DNA of 62,736 nt from an uncultured Alphaproteobacteria bacterium (GTDB taxonomy: Bacteria; Pseudomonadota; Alphaproteobacteria; Rhodobacterales; Rhodobacteraceae). Numbering within the stretch: position 1 is the first letter of the stretch; each line of letters opens with the position of its first letter. Both the position numbers and the translations under genes were made by a program. Under the pieces are notes generated by a model. The model was not told where the DNA came from and did not search any database. It saw nothing but the letters and a program-made list of their open reading frames with translations. Positions 47,772-56,280 of the stretch are shown piece by piece. The DNA is taken from contig CACJWR010000005.1 in the NCBI GenBank assembly GCA_902596985.1, positions 1 to 62,736 on the forward strand, written 5' to 3'.

Positions 47772-48940
47772 GCAGCGCTTAAACTACCCACGAGCTCATC
47801 AGACACAAAAAAAGGAATTCCCCTACAGAAGACAGCGACAATTTTTCTATTATCGGGGTTTAATATCAGTAAGTCAGCTCGGGCATTATCTACTAACTCT
47901 CCTCTATCAGCTAAATTTAAAAGCCTAGCTGGATTAGTCGAGATCATCTTATACGAGTTCTCAAATGACTTAACCTTCATATCAGCCATCTTCCATACCG
48001 ACTCTAAGAGCGCTGGGTAGTAGTAATCAGAAACCAAGCAGTCAACTAGATCACTTTTAACTAATTTTATTGCATCTATGTTTCCAGCTTGTGATCCTCC
48101 TCTCATGATATTTGGTGCTCCCATTATGACACCGTTGTTATTTTTCTTTGCTGCCTCAGCCGCTTGCAAAGTTGTTGGAAATTCGCAGATGTAAGCCCCG
48201 AGTGAATTATAATACTCTCTGTCTGAAGGGCTATCGTCATCATGTGATCCAAGGGTAATGTTTCTTCTTTTCAGTTCTCCTGAGAGTTCTTCAAGAAACC
48301 CCTTAACTCTCACATTATTCTTCAAGTAACCCTTTACAATGTTTATATGTTGCTCGCCAGTTCTACCTGTTTGACCAGCCCAAGCCTCGATCCTCGGTTT
48401 ATCGTTTTCCCACTTTTTAATTGCCTCAGGCAAATGGTTGTTAAAGACTAAGTAATCAATATTAAATTGATCTATAAGATCAATAAGATATTTTTTCTCG
48501 TCAATCAGGTGTGTTTCAAATCTTATTTGAAGCCGTAGATCGGGCAAAAAGTCATTTTTTAGTATTTTTAAAGACGTTAGCAATTCAGTAGTAAACTCAG
48601 GACTTCTGTATCCACCTTCCCAAGAATAGCATTGAGCTAAATAGGCAGTGGTAATTCCATTATATATTAATTCGTTACTTAAATTTTTGAGGGCTATTGT
48701 ATGTTTTACCGGAGCGGAAGGTCTTGGGAATAAGTGGCGTTCGAAGCCATCCCCATGAAGATCTATTATTCCGGGAAGAACGTAGAAATTCCCCATGTTA
48801 TAATGCCTGTATGGGCTACTTTCCCTATCTAATTGAATTTTACCTTGTTCAATGGTTAAGCTTCCCTTTTGAAGTTTGCCATCAATTAAAACGTTAGAGC
48901 TAGAGAAAGAAAAATCTGCAAACATAGTGTCGGTGTACAT
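47768..48940 (-). CDS. phnM: PhnM-family metal-dependent hydrolase (first copy)
   Basis: The 390-residue amidohydrolase-fold protein keeps the metal-site blocks IIDLHGDGFERHLFPRP, LGSHDDDSP and VSDYYYPALLES. PhnM splits pyrophosphate from alpha-D-ribose 1-methylphosphonate 5-triphosphate. This copy is diverged from the second one (57046-58212) and sits on the opposite strand, away from phnGHIJKL. Start ATG 48940 or 48925: the Pho box lies so close that a transcript would begin near 48925, favouring the second, nearly leaderless start. Confidence 0.83.
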   Translation of the reverse strand: MYTDTMFADFSFSSSNVLIDGKLQKGSLTIEQGKIQLDRESSPYRHYNMGNFYVLPGIIDLHGDGFERHLFPRPSAPVKHTIALKNLSNELIYNGITTAYLAQCYSWEGGYRSPEFTTELLTSLKILKNDFLPDLRLQIRFETHLIDEKKYLIDLIDQFNIDYLVFNNHLPEAIKKWENDKPRIEAWAGQTGRTGEQHINIVKGYLKNNVRVKGFLEELSGELKRRNITLGSHDDDSPSDREYYNSLGAYICEFPTTLQAAEAAKKNNNGVIMGAPNIMRGGSQAGNIDAIKLVKSDLVDCLVSDYYYPALLESVWKMADMKVKSFENSYKMISTNPARLLNLADRGELVDNARADLLILNPDNRKIVAVFCRGIPFFVSDELVGSLSAA

Positions 48941-48947
48941 TTAAATT

Positions 48948-48976
48948 ATGACAAGAATGTTACAAAAAGTTTACAA
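48948..48976 (-). promoter_or_regulatory. Pho box array for the first phnM
   Basis: On the minus strand three half-sites lie at an exact 11-base period: TTGTAAA, TTGTAAC and TTGTCAT. The array ends eight bases before the annotated-looking ATG at 48940. Confidence 0.7.
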
Positions 48977-49029
48977 AAATTTCTCAATTTTTAAGGTTAC
49001 TTTCCTAATACTACTGATATCGTCATAGG

Positions 49030-50250
49030 ATGACTTTGTGGAAGATTTTCATTACATTTCTTTCTTTAGGCTTTACATCCTTTGGAGGACCTACCGCCCA
49101 TATAGGTTTTTTTAGAGAAAAGTTTGTAGAGCGGATGAAGATTATCGATGATATGAGATTCACGCATTTACTATCGATAACACAAGCATTGCCAGGACCA
49201 ACTTCGAGTCAATTAGCATTAGCTATTGGGTTGCAGCAAGGAGGGATTATTAGTGGTCACCTAGCCTTATTAGCATTCAGCCTACCATCAACTTTTATAA
49301 TGATTGCTTTTGCTCTATTTATATCCAACGATTTGGTGGTTTTAAGTTCCTTAACTATTGTTGGATTATCGTCCATCTCTATTCCTATCGTGGGGAAGGC
49401 GGTCTATTCAATGTTTAAGATGTTTTGTAATGATAACTTGGACAAAATAGGGTTTATAATTTTTTCCGGTATTTTAATTTTTACTAACTTATTACTATAC
49501 CCTATCGCGATTCTTCTTATTGGCTGGATATATGGTGTGCTTTCAACCAATGACACTGTTAAAGGACCAAACTTTTCTAACCAGTTGAAAATAGGGAACA
49601 GTATACATTCTATTCTCTGTCTTTTTATTCTTGTGATTTTATTAATTTTTTCGAATGTTATCAGTTTAGAAGGCGTTCCTGCAATATGCCGGGACTTTTT
49701 CAATATGAGTTTTTTGGTTTTTGGAGGTGGTCACGTTGTGCTCCCGTTGTTAGAGGGTGTAGTTGTCCAGAATGGCTTTATATCTTCGGAAGATTTTATG
49801 CTTGGCTATGGAATGGCCCAAGCTATTCCTGGACCACTATTTTCTTTTGCTGCGTATCTTGGTGCTCTATTAGGCGACGTGTCAGATCAGAAAAAGCTCT
49901 TGTACTCATTAATTCTACTAATTTCTCTTTATGGCTCCACCTTACTTCTCGTAGCTCCTGCAATAAACTTTTGGAATGTTCTTCAAAGACATAGAATTTT
50001 TCTGCGGGGAATAAGGGGAGTAAATGTAGCTGTAACCTCAATTCTATTTGTAAGTTTTTTGGCTTTTGTTATACCATCGATAGCAACATCAGAAACATCG
50101 ATTATTTTAATTCTAATTTCCTTCATCCTGATTTTTTATCTACGGATGTCACCTTGGCTATCTCTTATTTTTTTAGGCCTTATGGGCGCTTGCTTCACTC
50201 AACTTAAACATTACGGATTGGATTTAAATACATTGACGAATATTATTTAA
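49030..50250 (+). CDS. chrA: ChrA-family chromate transporter
   Basis: The 406-residue membrane protein has two homologous halves. Each opens with the family signature: FLSLGFTSFGGPTAHIGFFR with LPGPTSSQLA in the first, and FLVFGGGHVVLPLLEG with AIPGPLFSFAAYLGAL in the second. ChrA proteins export chromate and may move other oxyanions. Its place between phnM and a Pho-controlled Sel1 gene is unusual. I see no PhoB site oriented toward it. A terminator follows. Confidence 0.9.
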   Translation: MTLWKIFITFLSLGFTSFGGPTAHIGFFREKFVERMKIIDDMRFTHLLSITQALPGPTSSQLALAIGLQQGGIISGHLALLAFSLPSTFIMIAFALFISNDLVVLSSLTIVGLSSISIPIVGKAVYSMFKMFCNDNLDKIGFIIFSGILIFTNLLLYPIAILLIGWIYGVLSTNDTVKGPNFSNQLKIGNSIHSILCLFILVILLIFSNVISLEGVPAICRDFFNMSFLVFGGGHVVLPLLEGVVVQNGFISSEDFMLGYGMAQAIPGPLFSFAAYLGALLGDVSDQKKLLYSLILLISLYGSTLLLVAPAINFWNVLQRHRIFLRGIRGVNVAVTSILFVSFLAFVIPSIATSETSIILILISFILIFYLRMSPWLSLIFLGLMGACFTQLKHYGLDLNTLTNII

Positions 50251-50287
50251 ACCCAGATCTATTGACGTGAACCGTGTTAGATATAAG

Positions 50288-50318
50288 AAGGCCTTGCCTG
50301 ATTTTCTCGGCCTTTTTT
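50288..50318 (+). terminator. Rho-independent terminator after chrA
   Basis: AAGGCC (50288-50293) pairs with GGCCTT (50309-50314), followed by a run of T to 50318. It fits the end of chrA. The rest of the 262-base gap to 50512 holds a weak TAAGCT/AGCTTA hairpin (50334-50351) and the Pho box array before the Sel1 gene. Confidence 0.8.
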
Positions 50319-50479
50319 ACTTTTCCTAAAGCGTAAGCTTTCAATAGCTTAGTTTGCTTTTTTCTGAAAAAATTCTCTGATTTTACTGTTCGAAACCTCA
50401 TTTTTCCCCTCAATCTGACTTTTTTTACAAATTACGATACATATAAATATAAAAAAATCAACAATAATAATGCTTTACT

Positions 50480-50508
50480 TAGTCATATTTTTGTCATATA
50501 AATGTCAT
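50480..50508 (+). promoter_or_regulatory. Triple Pho box before the Sel1-repeat gene
   Basis: TAGTCAT, TTGTCAT and ATGTCAT lie at an exact 11-base period. A TATTAT -10-like hexamer follows at 50516-50521. It is one of the cleanest PhoB-type arrays here. Confidence 0.8.
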
Positions 50509-50512
50509 CATA

Positions 50513-51280
50513 ATGTATTATTCAAAAAAATACGCTAAGAAATCCCCATACATTTTAGTATTTATAGCATTTGTCTCGCTTTTAGTGATCGATTTAACTG
50601 GTAAAAAAAAAGAGAAAGATGATATTAGTTTCACGGAGCTCAGCTTCAATAAGGTAATGGCCTATTCGGGCCATCCGGAATATCAATACAAATTAGGAAG
50701 GGCGTATGATAAAGGGCTGTTGGTGTTACAAAATAATGAAGTGGCTATAAAATGGTATAAAAAAGCAGCAAAAAAAAAGCACCCTAAAGCTATGACTAAC
50801 TTGGCATATTTTTATGATCAAGGATTAGTGCTAGAAAAAAACAAAGATAGAGCTCTTGACCTTTATTTGGATGCTGCAAGGTTAGGTAATTCGGTGGCTC
50901 AATACAATGTGGCTCTCATGTACGAGAGTGGAGAAGGCTCTCCAGTAAATATTACAAGAGCAAAATATTGGTACCTTTTGGCTGCCGAGGGTGGAGATTA
51001 TCATGCACAATATAACTTGGCGCTATTACTTGAAAAAGGTAAATGCATCAAGCAAGACCTCAAGAGAGCTCTTTATTGGTATGAAAAAGCTGCCTCATCA
51101 GGCTTAGTAGAGGCACAATTTAATTTAGGCTACATGCATCATATGGGAATCGGCACGAAGCAAAGCTTTTCCGAGGCAATGAAGTGGTATTTGTCGGCTG
51201 CTGATAATGGTGATAATGATGCAAAGTTCAATTTGGAGCAAATAAGGATTTTTCTTAAAGAAAAAGCTCATAGAACTTAA
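50513..51280 (+). CDS. Membrane-anchored Sel1-repeat protein under a Pho box
   Basis: The 255-residue protein has a short basic start, a signal-anchor helix (residues 12-28, YILVFIAFVSLLVIDL), and then about five Sel1 repeats of 36 residues with the usual AxxxLGxxYxxGxGVxxDxxxAxxWYxxAA pattern. Examples are ALDLYLDAARLGNSVAQYNV and ALYWYEKAASSGLVEAQFNL. Sel1 proteins are scaffolds. The client is unknown. ATG 50513 lies before the transcription start expected from the Pho box, so a start further in, such as ATG 50657, cannot be excluded. phnG follows after its own promoter. Confidence 0.78.
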   Translation: MYYSKKYAKKSPYILVFIAFVSLLVIDLTGKKKEKDDISFTELSFNKVMAYSGHPEYQYKLGRAYDKGLLVLQNNEVAIKWYKKAAKKKHPKAMTNLAYFYDQGLVLEKNKDRALDLYLDAARLGNSVAQYNVALMYESGEGSPVNITRAKYWYLLAAEGGDYHAQYNLALLLEKGKCIKQDLKRALYWYEKAASSGLVEAQFNLGYMHHMGIGTKQSFSEAMKWYLSAADNGDNDAKFNLEQIRIFLKEKAHRT

Positions 51281-51281
51281 T

Positions 51282-51299
51282 CTGTCATGTTCTTGTCAT
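51282..51299 (+). promoter_or_regulatory. Pho box for phnGHIJKLN
   Basis: CTGTCAT-GTTC-TTGTCAT, two near-consensus PhoB half-sites at an 11-base period, lies 70 bases ahead of phnG. It is the best Pho box in the window. Confidence 0.85.
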
Positions 51300-51368
51300 A
51301 ATTTTCAAATAAATATCCAATTATAGGTTAGTTTGAAACCGATTTAATTATAAACCGTATGGGTAAGC

Positions 51369-51815
51369 ATGTCACTAGTCAGGTCTAAATGGTTGAGCTA
51401 TTTAGCAAAATCATCTGAATCCGATCTCGTTGGGTTGTATGAGTCTACTGGGTTAGATCCGAGCTATACTTATCTGAGAAAACCGGAAATAGGCACAATT
51501 ATGGCGACAGCGAGGATTGGAAACACTGGGCAAAAATTTAATGCAGGCGAAATTTCCGTTACGCGATGCTCTATTCAATTAGAAGACGGTAAGTTAGTTG
51601 GTCATGGATATGTGCAAGGTAGAAGTAAAAAGAAGTCGACAGTTGCTGCGCTATGTGACGCTTTAATGCAAAGCGATAAAAGGACCTTAATTGAAAGTAA
51701 GATAGTAATAAAACTAAAAGAAATTGAGAAAAAAAGACATGACTTAATTAAAAGAAAAGCAGAAAAAACAAAGGTGGATTTTTTTACTCTTGTGCGTGGA
51801 GAAGACGAAAAATGA
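51369..51815 (+). CDS. phnG: C-P lyase subunit PhnG
   Basis: The 148-residue protein matches PhnG: RSKWLSYLAKS, EIGTIMATARIGNTGQKFNAGE, SVTRCSIQLEDG and GHGYVQGRSKKKS. With PhnH, PhnI and PhnJ it forms the core C-P lyase complex; PhnG, H, I and L together attach ribose triphosphate to the phosphonate. It overlaps phnH by four bases. Confidence 0.95.
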   Translation: MSLVRSKWLSYLAKSSESDLVGLYESTGLDPSYTYLRKPEIGTIMATARIGNTGQKFNAGEISVTRCSIQLEDGKLVGHGYVQGRSKKKSTVAALCDALMQSDKRTLIESKIVIKLKEIEKKRHDLIKRKAEKTKVDFFTLVRGEDEK

Positions 51816-52375
51816 CAAATCCGCTTCCCTTCTTCCAAGACCAGTCCAAGGATGCTGCTAGAGCTTTTAGGATAGCGTTGAAAGCGATGGCAATGCCAGG
51901 AAAAATTCAGAATTTTCAGGTCATTGATGGACTTCCCACCCCTCTATCTATCGCTGGTGCAACGCTTATATTAGTTTTTTGTGATTTTAATACTAAGATT
52001 TTTTTAGGAGAGACCTTTCGAAATAAAAATGTCGAGGATTGGATAAATTTTTATACCGGTGCAAAAATTTCTGGCGATAAAAATGTTGATTTCGCAGTGG
52101 GGCATATAGAGGAACTACTACCTTTTCACGAATTTCCTATTGGTACGGACGAGTATCCCGACAGGTCGGCCAATATTGTGATTGAAAATGCAAGCAAAGA
52201 TGTAAAAAGTTTTTCTCTAAATGGACCAGGGATTAAAGAGACGCTTCATGTAGAGCTCCCGGAAAAGATTATTGAAAGAGAAAGTGCTATCAGTTTTCCT
52301 TTAGGAGTTGATATTTTTTTGGCAAAAGAAAATTTTGTTATGGGACTGCCTAGAACAACAATGGTAGAGACATAA
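51812..52375 (+). CDS. phnH: C-P lyase subunit PhnH
   Basis: The 187-residue protein has the PhnH blocks AFRIALKAMAMPGKIQNF, ATLILVFCDFNT and LNGPGIKETLHVEL, with FPLGVDIFLA near the end. It is a structural member of the core complex. The spacing to phnI is one base. Confidence 0.94.
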   Translation: MTNPLPFFQDQSKDAARAFRIALKAMAMPGKIQNFQVIDGLPTPLSIAGATLILVFCDFNTKIFLGETFRNKNVEDWINFYTGAKISGDKNVDFAVGHIEELLPFHEFPIGTDEYPDRSANIVIENASKDVKSFSLNGPGIKETLHVELPEKIIERESAISFPLGVDIFLAKENFVMGLPRTTMVET

Positions 52376-52376
52376 T

Positions 52377-53459
52377 ATGTATGTAGCTGTAAAAGGAGGC
52401 GAAAGAGCGATTGATAATGCACATAGGTGGCTGGAGGATGAACGTCGAGGAGACAGAAAAGTCACAGATCTGAGTGTCGATCAAATAAAGACTCAATTAT
52501 CTTTATCAATAGCAAAAGTGATGGCTGAAGGTTCGCTATTTGATCCTGAGCTTGCTTCTTTAGCAATAAAGCAAGCTAGAGGAGATTTAATCGAAGCGAT
52601 TTTTTTAATAAGAGCATACCGAACAACCTTACCGAGATTTGGAGTTGGGCAGCCTATAAATACGGACAAAATGATTGCTAAAAGAAGAATATCCGCGACG
52701 TTTAAGGACATTCCAGGAGGCCAGCTTCTTGGACCGACTTTTGATTACACTCATCGACTTTTAGATTTCAAACTATTAGCAGATGGCAGCATCGATGAAT
52801 TTGAGCCTGGAAAAGATACTGAACAAATGTTCCAACACGTCACTCAGTTCCTAAATAATGAAGGAATTATTGAGACAGAAGAGACATCATCTAGTGAAGC
52901 GGAGTCGCCAGATCTCACTCGACAGCCTTTGGAAATTCCTGCTAATAGAGCATTGAGGCTACAGGCTCTTACTCGAAGCGATGAAGGGTTTTTATTAGGT
53001 ATGGCATACTCAACCCAAAGGGGGTTCGGAAGAAATCATCCATTCGTTGGTGAGCTAAGAATAGGACTTATATCTGTTGAATTTGAAATCCCAGAGATAG
53101 GGTTTAATATAGAGATAGCTGAGATAGAGATTTCAGAATGCGAGACGGTTAATCAATTTCTGGGCTCAAAGACCCACCCCCCTAAATTTACTAGAGGCTA
53201 TGGTTTTGTTTTTGGTCAATCGGAGAGGAAAGCGATATCGATGGCTTTAGTTGATCGCGCTCTACGTTGGAAAGAATTGGGAGAGGTTAGCGATGGTGCT
53301 CCCGCTCAAGATGAAGAGTTTGTTCTGTACCATGGAGATAATATTCAAGCGACTGGTTTTGTAGAGCATATTAAGCTTCCTCATTATGTCGATTTTCAGG
53401 CAGAACTGGAGCTAATTAGAAAGATAAGAAAAACAGCTTTTGAGGCAAAAAAAGGATGA
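52377..53459 (+). CDS. phnI: C-P lyase subunit PhnI
   Basis: The 360-residue protein opens with MYVAVKGGERAIDNAHRWL, the standard start of PhnI, and has LIRAYRTTLPRFG, IKLPHYVDFQAELELIRKI and full length. PhnI is a purine nucleosidase-like enzyme that, with its partners, transfers the ribose triphosphate of ATP to the phosphonate. It overlaps phnJ by four bases. Confidence 0.96.
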   Translation: MYVAVKGGERAIDNAHRWLEDERRGDRKVTDLSVDQIKTQLSLSIAKVMAEGSLFDPELASLAIKQARGDLIEAIFLIRAYRTTLPRFGVGQPINTDKMIAKRRISATFKDIPGGQLLGPTFDYTHRLLDFKLLADGSIDEFEPGKDTEQMFQHVTQFLNNEGIIETEETSSSEAESPDLTRQPLEIPANRALRLQALTRSDEGFLLGMAYSTQRGFGRNHPFVGELRIGLISVEFEIPEIGFNIEIAEIEISECETVNQFLGSKTHPPKFTRGYGFVFGQSERKAISMALVDRALRWKELGEVSDGAPAQDEEFVLYHGDNIQATGFVEHIKLPHYVDFQAELELIRKIRKTAFEAKKG

Positions 53460-54292
53460 GTAACTCCGAAGAGGATTTCAATTTTGCTTACCTTGATGAG
53501 CAAACCAAGAGAATGATCAGAAGGGCTCTAATAAAAGCGATATGCATTCCAGGATATCAGGTTCCCTTTGCAAGTAGGGAAATGCCAATGCCTTATGGTT
53601 GGGGTACTGGCGGCGTTCAGGTCACAGCAGCATGCTTGCAAGAAACGGATGTATTGAAGGTCATAGATCAGGGTTCAGATGACACAACCAACGCAGTCTC
53701 TATAAGAAAATTTTTTGAAAGGGTAGCTGGTGTAAAAACCACTGAAAACACTGGAAAAGCATCTGTAATTCAAACCAGACACCGCATTCCCGAACAAGTT
53801 TTATCAGAAGACCAAATACTCGTTTATCAAGTCCCAATACCAGAGCCCTTAAGATTTTTAGAGCCTAGAGAGACCGAAACAAGGGTTATGCACGCATTAG
53901 AAGAATATGGCTTGATGCATGTTAAATTATATGAAGACATATCTATTAACGGGGAGATTTCCACAGCATACGCTTATCCAGTAAAAGTTAACGATCGTTA
54001 TATAATGGATCCATCACCTACACCAAAATTTGATAACCCAAAAATGAATTTTTGCCCGGCAATTCAGCTTTTTGGAGCTGGGAGAGAACAAAGGATTTAC
54101 GCAGTTCCTCCATATACTAAGGTTATAAGTCTTGATTTTGAAGATTATCCATTTGAAGCCTCAAGAGCCGAGAAGACTTGTGAAATATGTGGTGCCACCA
54201 ATACATATCTCGATGAAGTGGTTATTGATGATAAGGGAACTAGAATGTTTTCATGTTCAGATAGTGATTACTGCAATAGTCAAAAAAGTTAA
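53456..54292 (+). CDS. phnJ: C-P lyase radical SAM subunit PhnJ
   Basis: PhnJ breaks the C-P bond of ribose 1-phosphonate 5-phosphate by radical chemistry. All key residues are present: the glycyl-radical region IPGYQVPFASREMPMPYGWG (Gly near residue 33) and the non-standard iron-sulfur motif C-x2-C-x21-C-x5-C at C242, C245, C267 and C273. The enzyme therefore looks functional. Length is 278. Confidence 0.97.
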   Translation: MSNSEEDFNFAYLDEQTKRMIRRALIKAICIPGYQVPFASREMPMPYGWGTGGVQVTAACLQETDVLKVIDQGSDDTTNAVSIRKFFERVAGVKTTENTGKASVIQTRHRIPEQVLSEDQILVYQVPIPEPLRFLEPRETETRVMHALEEYGLMHVKLYEDISINGEISTAYAYPVKVNDRYIMDPSPTPKFDNPKMNFCPAIQLFGAGREQRIYAVPPYTKVISLDFEDYPFEASRAEKTCEICGATNTYLDEVVIDDKGTRMFSCSDSDYCNSQKS

Positions 54293-54295
54293 ACA

Positions 54296-55066
54296 ATGGA
54301 ACAGATTTTAAAAGCGAAGGCTATAAATAAGAAATTTGGCGATGTGTATGCTTGCAACAACTTAAGTATAGAGCTTTACACTGGTGAGGTCGTTGGAATT
54401 GTTGGAGAGTCTGGCTCTGGCAAATCAACTCTTCTAAATTGCTTGTCTGGAAGCTTGGTACCAGATGGTGGTAATATAACATATTTGGATAGAGATAATA
54501 ATTGGTTGGATCTATTGTCTTTGCCGGAACCCAGAAAAAGAAACCTACTGAGAACCGAGTGGGCCTTTGTCCATCAAAATCCTCGAGATGGTCTTAGAAT
54601 GGCAGTGAGTGCTGGAGGGAACATTGGCGAAAGACTAATGGCAATAGGGTATAGAAATTACTCCCAAATTAGGGCTGAAGCCACCGAATGGATCGAAAAG
54701 GTTGAAATAGATGCAATCAGACTGGATGACAAACCGAGTATTTTTTCTGGTGGAATGCAACAAAGACTTCAGATTGCTAAAAATCTTATAACGAAACCTA
54801 GGCTAATATTTATGGATGAACCTACGGGTGGGCTTGATGTATCTGTCCAAGCAAGATTACTTGATCTTATAAGATCTTTGGTTAGAGAATTAGGATTGTC
54901 AGTAATAATCGTAACGCATGATCTCGCAGTTGCGAGGTTCATGGCGAATAGATTGATTGTTATGAAAAATGGCAAAATTGTTGAAACTGGATTAACCGAC
55001 CAAGTTTTGGATGATCCACAGCATTCCTACACGCAATTACTGGTCTCCTCAATACTAAAGGTGTAA
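54296..55066 (+). CDS. phnK: C-P lyase ATPase subunit PhnK
   Basis: The 256-residue ABC-type ATPase has Walker A GESGSGKST, the VHQNPRDGLRMAVSAGGNIGE block typical of PhnK, the signature FSGGMQQRLQIAKNL and Walker B LIFMDEPTGGLDV. PhnK docks on the core complex and is not a transporter part. Confidence 0.95.
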   Translation: MEQILKAKAINKKFGDVYACNNLSIELYTGEVVGIVGESGSGKSTLLNCLSGSLVPDGGNITYLDRDNNWLDLLSLPEPRKRNLLRTEWAFVHQNPRDGLRMAVSAGGNIGERLMAIGYRNYSQIRAEATEWIEKVEIDAIRLDDKPSIFSGGMQQRLQIAKNLITKPRLIFMDEPTGGLDVSVQARLLDLIRSLVRELGLSVIIVTHDLAVARFMANRLIVMKNGKIVETGLTDQVLDDPQHSYTQLLVSSILKV

Positions 55067-55068
55067 AA

Positions 55069-55743
55069 ATGTTGGAAGTAAAAAATGTTGCAAAATCCTT
55101 CAATCTAAAGAACTTAGACAAAGGGAAATTTTCAGTTATTAGAGATGCTTGCTTCAATGTTAATTCGGGGGAATGTGTTGCATTGATAGGTAACTCTGGT
55201 TGTGGCAAATCAACTTTAATGAGAATGATTTACGGTAATTATGTATGTGCAGAAGGAGAGATTTATATAGATAAGGAAAATATCCTTGATTTAAAAGCCA
55301 TTGAAATGTCGATATTAAGAAAACAAAAAATGGGGTATGTAAGTCAATTTTTAAGAGTTTTACCGAGAGTAAGCACCATAGATTTGGTTATGGAACCTCT
55401 TCTTGATCAATTTGAAAGTCGCGCCAGAGCGAAGGATATCGCTGAGACATTATTGTCTAGGCTAAATTTAAGCTCTCAGTTATGGCACCTCTCCCCACTG
55501 ACTTTTTCAGGAGGGGAACAACAAAGGGTAAATATCGCTATTGGCTTTTCTAAAGACTACAAGTTGCTTCTTTTGGATGAGCCGACGGCGAGCCTCGATC
55601 GTGAAAACAAAAAAATTGTTATGGATATGATTTCAGAAAAAAAAGAAAAAGGGTCAGCAATACTCGGTATCTTTCATGACAAAGAAGTAAGGGATAAAGT
55701 GTGTGATCGAGAAATAGATGTAAGCAACTTTTCAGCAAGCTGA
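55069..55743 (+). CDS. phnL: C-P lyase ATPase subunit PhnL
   Basis: The 224-residue ATPase has Walker A GNSGCGKST, YVSQFLRVLPRVSTIDLVMEP (PhnL core LRVLPRVS), the signature FSGGEQQRVNIAIGF and Walker B LLLLDEPTASLD. It works with PhnGHI in the first coupling step. It follows phnK by two bases. Confidence 0.94.
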   Translation: MLEVKNVAKSFNLKNLDKGKFSVIRDACFNVNSGECVALIGNSGCGKSTLMRMIYGNYVCAEGEIYIDKENILDLKAIEMSILRKQKMGYVSQFLRVLPRVSTIDLVMEPLLDQFESRARAKDIAETLLSRLNLSSQLWHLSPLTFSGGEQQRVNIAIGFSKDYKLLLLDEPTASLDRENKKIVMDMISEKKEKGSAILGIFHDKEVRDKVCDREIDVSNFSAS

Positions 55744-55755
55744 GAAAAATCTATT

Positions 55756-56280
55756 ATGCGTAAAGGAACATTATTTACAGTGGTAGGCCCTTCTGGAGTG
55801 GGGAAAGATTCAATTCTTAATGCTGCTAAGAATAAAGTCGATGCATATTTCCCTAAAAGATATATTTCTAGGAATGCTGAGGTCGACAACGAAGACTTTA
55901 TTAAAGTGGATCAGTCTCAAATAGATATTTTATTAAAAGAAAAAAGAGTCGCTATTCATTGGTATGCGCATAATAACTTTTATGGGATACCTATTGATAT
56001 TATATATCACCTTAATAAGGGAACAAACGTAATTTTCAATGGATCTAGACATGCTATTAAGGAATATAAGCAGCAATTTCCAGATTTAAAAATAATTTAC
56101 ATTGATGCTAAAGAAGAAATCGTTCTCGAAAGATTGAAAAAAAGAGCTAGAGAAAATGCAAAGGATATTCAACTAAGGTTAAAAAGGGCGAAATTTGATA
56201 TTCCAACGGGCTCAATCATTATAAACAATGAGCATGATCTAGATAAAGCAGTTATTCAATTATTATCTGTAATGCATTAA
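55756..56280 (+). CDS. phnN: Ribose 1,5-bisphosphate phosphokinase PhnN
   Basis: The 174-residue kinase has the P-loop VVGPSGVGKDSILN and the guanylate-kinase-like HWYAHNNFYGIPIDI block. PhnN turns ribose 1,5-bisphosphate into PRPP, the final step that returns the carbon to metabolism. It is last in phnGHIJKLN and overlaps the convergent DUF1045 gene by four bases. Confidence 0.93.
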   Translation: MRKGTLFTVVGPSGVGKDSILNAAKNKVDAYFPKRYISRNAEVDNEDFIKVDQSQIDILLKEKRVAIHWYAHNNFYGIPIDIIYHLNKGTNVIFNGSRHAIKEYKQQFPDLKIIYIDAKEEIVLERLKKRARENAKDIQLRLKRAKFDIPTGSIIINNEHDLDKAVIQLLSVMH

